Shown here piece after piece: positions 24,746 through 30,468 of a stretch of DNA of 30,468 bases. The notes under the pieces are model-generated. The model ran no database searches and had not been told where the DNA came from. It saw only the letters and a list, made by a program, of their open reading frames with translations. A program made the position numbers and the translations under genes. Positions within the stretch are counted from its first letter, which is position 1, and each line of letters begins with the position of its first letter. Source of the stretch: an uncultured Bacillaceae bacterium (GTDB lineage Bacteria > Bacillota > Bacilli > Bacillales > Caldibacillaceae). The DNA is taken from NCBI GenBank assembly GCA_937983015.1, contig CALKAK010000038.1:1-30468 (forward strand), written 5' to 3'.

Positions 24746-25558
24746 ATGGATAAGTCGATCGTTGCCATGCTTTTTGCGGAACAAGAAAGAAGTTTTAGTA
24801 ACGAAGAGATCGCGCTTTTCAAACGTTATATTGAAGAAAATGTTGTTCATACGGATAATACTTTTGAGTTTTTCGAGGAAAATTTGTCCTATTATGCCTT
24901 TCGCCATACAAGTGAGTATTATTTTTCACCGGCTGAATATTTCCACGTAAACGCGTACCTTACAAAAACCGATGAATTGATGAAAAATATCATGCTTTAT
25001 GAACGGGCCATTGAATGGCACAACCAGACCGTTCATCCACAAAACTCAGAATATGTGTTGAAAAAAGAAAAATATATTGATATTGAAGATGCTCCTGAAC
25101 GGGTTCGGATGATCACCGAGTTCCTCAATCGATTTGATCAAAGAGATTATTTTATAACGGATTTACTAATTTATATGGAGGGAGAAATGTACAAGTATTT
25201 ACCGAAAAAAGAATTCCTTTTTAAATGGAAAAACAAGGACACTACCATAATGGAAAAATTGATTGAACATAATTATTTTACCATTGAAAAATTAGAACCG
25301 ACCCTTTTGCAAGAGAAAAATCCCACTCTTATTTTTCCCATCTTTATTCCGATCAGGAAAATGTTGTTTTTCGGAGAATTCGGTTATAAAAGTAGTCTCA
25401 TTGAATATGGGAAATTGTTGCAAAGAATTGCGGGGTTTTTTGATGAACAAAACATCGCCTATACGATGATCGAACTCTTTGAAAATCATAAACTGGACGA
25501 TCTATTTGGTCTCGATGGTGTCGAACGAAGCATTCAGGCTTTTTTTGTCGCAAAATAA
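24746..25558 (+). CDS. degenerate nitroreductase-fold protein, SagB paralogue
   Basis: 270 aa. The N-terminal half has no motif I recognise. The C-terminal ~80 residues, FGEFGYKSSLIEYGKLLQRIAGFFDEQNI ... HKLDDLFGLDGVERSIQAFFVAK, follow the end of SagB/nitroreductase proteins (YGxRGYRxxxIExGHxxQ ... LLGLDGxExPLxxFxVG). The arginine-serine FMN motif and the Lys-Tyr pair of the active dehydrogenase are not visible. It sits 21 nt before the intact SagB-type gene. Nitroreductases are dimers, so a non-catalytic partner subunit is an attractive reading. ATG 24746 behind GAGGAGAAGG. Confidence 0.65.
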   Translation: MDKSIVAMLFAEQERSFSNEEIALFKRYIEENVVHTDNTFEFFEENLSYYAFRHTSEYYFSPAEYFHVNAYLTKTDELMKNIMLYERAIEWHNQTVHPQNSEYVLKKEKYIDIEDAPERVRMITEFLNRFDQRDYFITDLLIYMEGEMYKYLPKKEFLFKWKNKDTTIMEKLIEHNYFTIEKLEPTLLQEKNPTLIFPIFIPIRKMLFFGEFGYKSSLIEYGKLLQRIAGFFDEQNIAYTMIELFENHKLDDLFGLDGVERSIQAFFVAK

Positions 25559-25579
25559 CTAGCGTTTAAAGGGGCGAAG

Positions 25580-26437
25580 ATGATGCAGGATGTGAAAATG
25601 GAAGGGACCCGGATCAATGAAGTCCGTGATCAGATTCAAGCCGTACGTGAGGTTCTCCTGAATCGTACGGATTTCGATCATCTAAAAGTGATTCATGAGA
25701 TTATCGATGATACTCCTTATAAGACGAGAAATTTCATGAAATACATGCATGATGAATATTACATTGAACATCAAAGAAAAGACGTTATCGAAAAAAGTCT
25801 ACGCAAGTATCCTTTGAAGGTGAATCATGGCAAAATCCAGAACAAAGATATTTTTTCGATAATCGCCGATCGGCATTCCCTCAGAGATTATGCCAATAAA
25901 GAAGTTGATTTTGACGTGTTCAGCAACATCATTCACTACAGTTTCGGCGTGAAATATTGGGGAATGGGGGCTTACAATCAGAAGCGCTTTCCTTTTAAAT
26001 ATACCAATAGCCAGGGTGGCCTGAATTATCTAGATTTATATATCATCGTTAACAAAGTTGAACAACTGGAAAAAGGTTTATACTACTACGATTTTATTCG
26101 TGATGAACTTTGTCTCATCGATCAGGGGAATATGCGACCGTTAATTAGCGAAATCAATTATCAAAACGAGTTCACAGTTTATAGCAATTTTGTCTGCTTG
26201 ATTGTTGCCGATATGGAAAGGGTAGTACCGAAGTATTATAAACGTGCCTATCGTTTTGCTCATATTGACACGGGAATTCTGGCCGCCTATTTACAATTGT
26301 TGGCTGAATATCACGGACTTGGCTCTTGTTGTTTGGCTGGATATCTGGAGCATAAAATCGAGGATTTATTAGGATTGAATAGTAATCAATATCCGATTTT
26401 GTGCATGAGCTTTGGTCATCCACCAGAGGAGATTTAA
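25580..26437 (+). CDS. SagB-type FMN-dependent azoline dehydrogenase
   Basis: 285 aa. The family oxidises thiazolines and oxazolines to thiazoles and oxazoles. FMN-binding ADRHSLRDY lies at 96-104, NSQGGLNYLDLYIIV at 143-157, and EKGLYYYD with a following L at 165-180. VPKYYKRAYRFAHIDTGILAAYLQLLAEYHGLGSCC (216-251) contains a Lys-Tyr pair (K218, Y219) in the place described as catalytic for azoline dehydrogenases. DLLGLNSNQYPILCMSFGHP ends the fold. The first ~85 residues are an extra N-terminal domain, usual for SagB. ATG 25580 behind GGGGCGAAG. The next gene starts directly at its stop. Confidence 0.9.
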   Translation: MMQDVKMEGTRINEVRDQIQAVREVLLNRTDFDHLKVIHEIIDDTPYKTRNFMKYMHDEYYIEHQRKDVIEKSLRKYPLKVNHGKIQNKDIFSIIADRHSLRDYANKEVDFDVFSNIIHYSFGVKYWGMGAYNQKRFPFKYTNSQGGLNYLDLYIIVNKVEQLEKGLYYYDFIRDELCLIDQGNMRPLISEINYQNEFTVYSNFVCLIVADMERVVPKYYKRAYRFAHIDTGILAAYLQLLAEYHGLGSCCLAGYLEHKIEDLLGLNSNQYPILCMSFGHPPEEI

Positions 26438-27043
26438 ATGGTTATTTTCATTGAAATCCTGGTTCTGCTTATGACCGTTTTATGGTTAAAGTGGCGAAAA
26501 GTTCAGTATCCGTTTCTTTATGTCACTTTATTAATCCTGTCATGTCTGGTCAATCGATTCTATCTCGGTTCCTTTCTCCCGGATTTTACCTGGTTCTTTT
26601 GGGATTTTGTTACCCTCTTTATCGTTGTCATTCTTGGAATGGTGTTTTTTGTAGTGGATTTTATCGTGCTGAATATGATTAAGGAAAAGGTCTTGATCCT
26701 CGATTTTCTCTATATATTAAAAGGGAAATTACAGTGGCGAGTATTTCTCCTTTCGTCTTTTATAGCCATCTTTGAAGAAATATTGTTTCGTTATTATACG
26801 CTAACGAGCGAAGCGATGCCTCTTATCCTTCTTTTAATCATAAGCAGTCTCAGCTTCGGTCTCGTTCATATTTTCTTCTCAACTTATGATATATTTTCCA
26901 AAACTGTACTAGGTTTTGTCTGCGGGATTCTGTTTCTATTGACCGATCACATTCTCTTCCCGATCGTTTTTCACGTTACTTATAACTTATTCGCCTCTAA
27001 AGAAAAATCTTATTCAATGGAGGTTGGCAATCTTGGCGATTGA
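26438..27043 (+). CDS. CPBP family intramembrane metalloprotease (SagE-like)
   Basis: 201 aa, about six hydrophobic helices. CPBP motifs in order: EEILFR (113-118), SFGLVHIFF with His144, and FHVTYNLF with His179 and Asn183. In streptolysin S-type clusters the SagE member of this family is linked to leader removal and self-immunity. Start ATG 26438 behind AGAGGAG, right after the dehydrogenase stop. Its end overlaps the ABC ATPase gene. Confidence 0.9.
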   Translation: MVIFIEILVLLMTVLWLKWRKVQYPFLYVTLLILSCLVNRFYLGSFLPDFTWFFWDFVTLFIVVILGMVFFVVDFIVLNMIKEKVLILDFLYILKGKLQWRVFLLSSFIAIFEEILFRYYTLTSEAMPLILLLIISSLSFGLVHIFFSTYDIFSKTVLGFVCGILFLLTDHILFPIVFHVTYNLFASKEKSYSMEVGNLGD

Positions 27044-27929
27044 AATTCGCAATTTGCAGAAAACATACGGGGACAAAAAAGTTTTAGACGATATTAATAT
27101 CGTTATTGATCAACCAGGTGTTTATTTAATCGCCGGTCCGAATGGGAGTGGAAAGACGACCCTGTTAGAAATACTGGTAGGACTTAGGAAAATGGATCAG
27201 GGTCAAGTACGAATTCATCAAGTATCATCTGATGGTGTGAAAATAAAAAAAATGGTAGGTTTTTTAACCCAGCAAAATACGTTACGCCGTAATGTCACGG
27301 TAAAGGAAGAGTTAAATCTCGTCAAAGAACTGTTTGGATTGAAAATCGATACATACCAGTATCTGGAAAAATTCAAATTACAGGAATACTATAATCAAAA
27401 AACAAAAAATTTATCGGGCGGAACGAAAAGAAGATTATTAATCGCCATGTTGTTTATGCCCGGGTATGAAATCATCGTTCTCGATGAACCGGTTTCCGGG
27501 CTGGATACTTACAGTCGCGATGAAATCTGGAACTTGATCCGGGAATATGCCGAAAATCATATCGTCATCGTTTCCGACCATTATTTGAATCAAGCTGCTC
27601 AATATAGTGATTATATCTTCCTCATAAATAAAGGAAAAATAGTTTTAGAAGGAAAAACGGAGCAGATCTTAAAAGAATTCCAGCATGATTATGTCATCAA
27701 AACGAGAAGGAAAAATCACGAAGAGTTGCTGAAAATGATTAAAAGGAAAGAAATTTTACGCAACTTGAAGGTCTCGGGTTCCGTTTACAACTATTTTATC
27801 AATCGTGAAGACTATGACGACGTGAAGTGCTTGCTTTCCCATCAAAAATTTCGCTTGCATCCCGTGAATTTGGAAGATATTTATTTTTACCATACCGGAG
27901 AACTGTTAAAAGAAGTGGAGGAAGTTTGA
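27033..27929 (+). CDS. ABC transporter ATP-binding protein of the cluster
   Basis: 298 aa. Walker A GPNGSGKT (35-42), Q-loop FLTQQN, signature LSGGT (127-131), Walker B IIVLDEP (147-153), D-loop SGLD and switch His in VSDHY. The C-terminal ~80 residues are the usual extension of export-type ABC-2 ATPases. I chose TTG 27033, 9 nt behind GGAGG (27019-27023), over TTG 27024, which abuts the binding site. It overlaps the CPBP gene by 11 nt. Predicted to power export of the mature peptide together with the next gene. Confidence 0.92.
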   Translation: MAIEIRNLQKTYGDKKVLDDINIVIDQPGVYLIAGPNGSGKTTLLEILVGLRKMDQGQVRIHQVSSDGVKIKKMVGFLTQQNTLRRNVTVKEELNLVKELFGLKIDTYQYLEKFKLQEYYNQKTKNLSGGTKRRLLIAMLFMPGYEIIVLDEPVSGLDTYSRDEIWNLIREYAENHIVIVSDHYLNQAAQYSDYIFLINKGKIVLEGKTEQILKEFQHDYVIKTRRKNHEELLKMIKRKEILRNLKVSGSVYNYFINREDYDDVKCLLSHQKFRLHPVNLEDIYFYHTGELLKEVEEV

Positions 27930-27930
27930 G

Positions 27931-28689
27931 GTGGAAAAAGCACTTGCCTTCATCAAAATTGAATTAAAAGCATTACTCAGGGAACCTGTCTCGATCTTCT
28001 TCATGGTGATTCTTCCCATAATCTTAACCGTCGTATTTGGCGGGACCTTCGGTGATGAAATGACCCCATACGGTGAGAATGTGAAGGGAATTGATATGGT
28101 TGTTCCGGTCAATATCGTATTCTTATTGGCGAATGCGGGATTGATGGGAATTCCGATCACCATTTTGGAGTTAAAGGAGCAGGGAGTATTAAAACGCTAC
28201 AGTACGTATCCAATCAACCTTCGTTTCTATTTTCTATCTCTGGCCTTTACCTTTGCGCTAGTCAGCCTACTATCAACCTTTTTGTTCGGTGCTTTGGCGT
28301 TTATCCGTTACAATGCATCATTCTACATGAACTTTTGGGAATGTATCCTTTTCATTTTCGCATACTTCTGGATCATTTTGATCTTTTATTCGATCGGTTT
28401 CTTATTCGCCCTGTTTATTAAATCTGCACGTACAGCCAGTATCGTGACATCGGGTTTTTTTCTGGCGATGATTTTCACATCCGGCGTTGCACTGCCTTTA
28501 GATTCATTACCTGAATACGTACAGTTTGTCGCCAAAATATTTCCGATGTCCCACAGCATTGAATTTGTACAGTACTTATGGATCAGTGAATTGTCCGTTA
28601 ACGAGCATCTTTCCCACATTATTTACTTGTTAGTAGCTGGAATCGTCATGTTAATTGTATTGAGGAGTGTAAAAATACGATGGGATTAG
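27931..28689 (+). CDS. ABC-2 type permease of the cluster
   Basis: 252 aa, six predicted helices, opening with FIKIELKALLREPVSIFFMVILPIILTVVFGG, a typical ABC-2 start, and ending with MLIVLRSVKIRWD. The conserved GVALPLDSLPEYVQFVAKIFPMSHSIEFVQYLW stretch lies before the last helix. GTG start at 27931, one base after the ATPase stop and behind GGAGG. Streptolysin S clusters have two permeases; here there is one, presumably a homodimer. It overlaps the YcaO gene by 10 nt. Confidence 0.92.
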   Translation: MEKALAFIKIELKALLREPVSIFFMVILPIILTVVFGGTFGDEMTPYGENVKGIDMVVPVNIVFLLANAGLMGIPITILELKEQGVLKRYSTYPINLRFYFLSLAFTFALVSLLSTFLFGALAFIRYNASFYMNFWECILFIFAYFWIILIFYSIGFLFALFIKSARTASIVTSGFFLAMIFTSGVALPLDSLPEYVQFVAKIFPMSHSIEFVQYLWISELSVNEHLSHIIYLLVAGIVMLIVLRSVKIRWD

Positions 28690-30107
28690 AAAAACGTCGT
28701 GCCCCGGTCACCATAACCATATTGAATAAAAGAAAAATTTCTGAGCCCCAGCAATTTCAATACGAGGATTATGTCAATTATAAGGAGATGATGAGCTATC
28801 TAGGTTATTTTAACTTAATAAAAAAATTGGATCTAGTTTTCGCGCCTTCAACTGAACTTCCTCTCTTTATCGGAAACTGCGAGTTTATGAATATTAATTA
28901 CTTTTTCAATTACTTACTGCGTCAAACGAGCATGTCCGTAAAATTAAATGAATCGATTTTTGCTGGCGGAAAGGGATTCACCATGTATAAGGCGATCTGC
29001 TCGTCACTAGGTGAGGCTTTTGAACGGTTAATCGCCTGTCTTGAATATTTTCTACAAAAGGACCACCTCGTAAAAGGAAGCTACAATGAATTACTTGAAC
29101 TGGGATTGAATGCGGTTCACCCTTCGCAACTGAGATTTTTTGCAGAAGAACATTTGTCGCAAGAAGATTTTCCTTTTGATGATTTTGACGAAGAAACTTC
29201 CATAACCTGGATTACAATGGAGGAGTTATTTAGCGGGAATGAAGTTTACATCCCGGCAAGTATTATATTGATGTACTACCAGCCGGAGACGAGAGGAGAG
29301 CAAAGAGTTGGCTATGCTACATCGGGAGGTTTAACATCCCATTACTTAGAGGAGAAAGGAATTGAGCATGGATTAACGGAAATCATTGAAAGAAGCGAGA
29401 TCAATTTATCCTGGTACTGCCATATCAAACCGGAAGAAATTATCATCGATGATATAAAAGATAAGAGACTGCGAAAATATGAATCTTATATCAAGGAAAA
29501 GAAGATTCGTTTCTTTAGACACAATGTCGATCAGCAAAATTTCCACGTTGTAACGGCGATGTCATTCGATGATGACCTGACCAAGTATTCTTTTAATACA
29601 GGTGGAGGCATCTCTTATGATATCGAAAAGGCGATATTGGCCGCATTGGAAGAGTATGCGCAATCGGTAAATAATACAAGGAAAATTGTGTATGCGCCAG
29701 ATTGGTTAACCTCGGTTTACTCTAACGGTTTCCTCGATGTAGAAGAAGATGATGATCCACGGAACTTCAAAACTTTTTATCAGGCGGTTTCTTACTACGG
29801 TCTAGAAAGGAATCGACATAAACTGGATTGGTATGTAGAGGGTAATGCGCGCCGTACTTTATCGGAGATCAGGGAGGAACAAACGAAATACGATATCTGG
29901 CAATTTTTGCGGTTATATAATATAAACCCGCTTATCTCACGTCTGGAAATGGCCAAGCAATTCAAGCACATATATATTTTAAAGGTTTATATGTTAGAGT
30001 TCGCTCCGGCTTTTATCGCTGGTTTTCCGGCATTAGGTCACCCGAAATATAAAAAATATCTGCCTGAAGAGGCAGAACTCAATAAAGAAATATTACCTTA
30101 TCCGTAA
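28680..30107 (+). CDS. YcaO cyclodehydratase (SagD-like)
   Basis: 475 aa. YcaO enzymes use ATP to activate the backbone amide and close Cys, Ser or Thr side chains into azolines. ATP-site motifs are in order: GKGFTMYKAICSSLGEAFER (97-116), GLTSHYLEEKGIEHGLTEIIER (217-238), and GGGISYDIEKAILAALEEYAQS (308-329). The C-terminus is ...KEILPYP, a shortened version of the Pro-rich tail (PxPxP) important in azoline-forming YcaO proteins. ATG 28680 lies inside the permease gene, 11 nt behind GAGGAG. The precursor gene follows 61 nt downstream. Confidence 0.93.
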   Translation: MGLEKRRAPVTITILNKRKISEPQQFQYEDYVNYKEMMSYLGYFNLIKKLDLVFAPSTELPLFIGNCEFMNINYFFNYLLRQTSMSVKLNESIFAGGKGFTMYKAICSSLGEAFERLIACLEYFLQKDHLVKGSYNELLELGLNAVHPSQLRFFAEEHLSQEDFPFDDFDEETSITWITMEELFSGNEVYIPASIILMYYQPETRGEQRVGYATSGGLTSHYLEEKGIEHGLTEIIERSEINLSWYCHIKPEEIIIDDIKDKRLRKYESYIKEKKIRFFRHNVDQQNFHVVTAMSFDDDLTKYSFNTGGGISYDIEKAILAALEEYAQSVNNTRKIVYAPDWLTSVYSNGFLDVEEDDDPRNFKTFYQAVSYYGLERNRHKLDWYVEGNARRTLSEIREEQTKYDIWQFLRLYNINPLISRLEMAKQFKHIYILKVYMLEFAPAFIAGFPALGHPKYKKYLPEEAELNKEILPYP

Positions 30108-30168
30108 TCGCTTTCCTCAATAATCCGTTATGCCTCGTTTCAACCCTACTTGAAAGGAGGTGATTCGG

Positions 30169-30282
30169 ATGCGGATTATCAGGAAAGTCGAAGACCAAAA
30201 AGACTTCCATGCAAGCGCCATTTCTCCGGGTGGCTGGTGCTGCTCTTGTTGTTGCTGGTGCTGGGCAACCATCCATTTCTAA
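30169..30282 (+). CDS. precursor peptide of the azole-containing peptide (SagA-like)
   Basis: 37 aa, too short for most gene callers. The leader is residues 1-22: a basic start MRIIRKVE, then DQKDFHASAISPGG. The core is residues 23-37, WCCSCCCWCWATIHF, with six Cys (24, 25, 27, 28, 29, 31), Ser26, Thr34 and three Trp. SagA of streptolysin S has the same PGG junction before its Cys run. The binding site AAAGGAGGTGA ends 5 nt before the ATG and is a near-perfect anti-16S match, implying high expression. It follows YcaO and is closed by a strong hairpin. All enzymes needed to convert the Cys residues to thiazoles lie directly upstream. Product structure and activity are not known. Confidence 0.88.
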   Translation: MRIIRKVEDQKDFHASAISPGGWCCSCCCWCWATIHF

Positions 30283-30297
30283 TTCTCATGATTCGGA

Positions 30298-30349
30298 GGA
30301 AGGGGGTACATTACTGTACCCTCTTCCTTATATATTATATGCTTTTTTT
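30298..30349 (+). terminator. hairpin after the precursor gene, probable cluster terminator
   Basis: A 13-bp stem with one wobble: GGAAGGGGGTACA (30298-30310) and TGTACCCTCTTCC (30315-30327), loop TTAC. A run of seven T follows, but only at 30343-30349, so termination may be incomplete or the hairpin may mainly protect the mRNA 3' end. Confidence 0.75.
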
Positions 30350-30417
30350 AGCGAAATTAACCTTTTATTGTTCATGCATTTTTCTATTCTATTGGTAACC
30401 GTTAATCATCAAATGGC

Positions 30418-30468
30418 TTACATATCCCCGCTAACCTTGACGACATTTTTTGCCTGCTTTGGATCGTT
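30418..30468 (-). CDS. possible C-terminal end of a gene entering from the right edge
   Basis: On the minus strand a frame is open from the window edge to a TAA at 30420-30418 and ends ...NDPKQAKNVVKVSGDM. The residue choice looks coding, but 16 codons are too few to identify it. Confidence 0.3.
   Translation of the reverse strand, partial: NDPKQAKNVVKVSGDM

Noticed and set aside
30079..30276. Minus-strand open frame opposite the precursor
   Set aside because: Antisense shadow of the YcaO end and the precursor, with no binding site and low-complexity Ala/Pro/Thr composition.
30150..30398. Longer + strand open frame across the precursor region, with a Leu-rich stretch
   Set aside because: It is the out-of-frame reading of the Cys/Trp codons; the 37-codon frame has the strong binding site and the meaningful core.

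Overview
The window reads as chromosomal DNA of a low-to-moderate GC Gram-positive bacterium of the Bacillaceae type. The grounds are strong AGGAGG ribosome binding sites, frequent TTG and GTG starts, sigma-A-like promoters, and a histidine-utilisation operon with the Bacillus-type regulator HutP. I cannot name the species.

Layout. 1-7.1 kb (+ strand): an MFS efflux pump, a long protein ending in an ArsR-type helix-turn-helix, a VOC protein, a DUF1385 membrane protein, a PadR/DUF1700/DUF4097 operon with repeated operator-like sites, and a PflX-type radical SAM protein. 7.1-15.1 kb (- strand): a complete histidine catabolic block, read right to left as NhaC-family (YuiF-like) predicted histidine transporter, hutP, hutH, hutG, hutU, hutI. 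The hutP-hutH gap holds a terminator preceded by NAG triplets, as expected for HutP antitermination. The transporter leader holds a second terminator with the same design. 15.1-22.6 kb: housekeeping and stress genes (aromatic acid exporter family, a GDPD remnant, a Dus paralogue, a DUF3298 protein, an FMN reductase, an NAD(P)-binding protein and a DHA2-type MFS pump).

23.3-30.3 kb (+ strand) is the most interesting part: a compact, translationally coupled gene cluster for a linear azol(in)e-containing peptide of the streptolysin S / TOMM type. It encodes an unrecognised first protein, an E1-like cyclodehydratase partner with an N-terminal leader-binding-like domain, a degenerate nitroreductase-fold protein, a SagB-type FMN dehydrogenase, a CPBP membrane protease (SagE-like), an ABC ATPase and permease, and a YcaO (SagD-like) cyclodehydratase. 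Directly behind YcaO is a 37-codon gene (30169-30282) with a near-perfect ribosome binding site. It encodes a precursor peptide with a SagA-like PGG junction and a Cys/Trp-rich core (WCCSCCCWCWATIHF), followed by a strong hairpin. The model is that the leader is recognised by the E1-like protein, YcaO cyclodehydrates Cys/Ser/Thr, the SagB-type enzyme oxidises azolines to azoles, CPBP cleaves the leader or gives immunity, and the ABC pair exports the product. These roles are inferred from the families. The Trp-flanked polyazole core is unlike any precursor I can recall.
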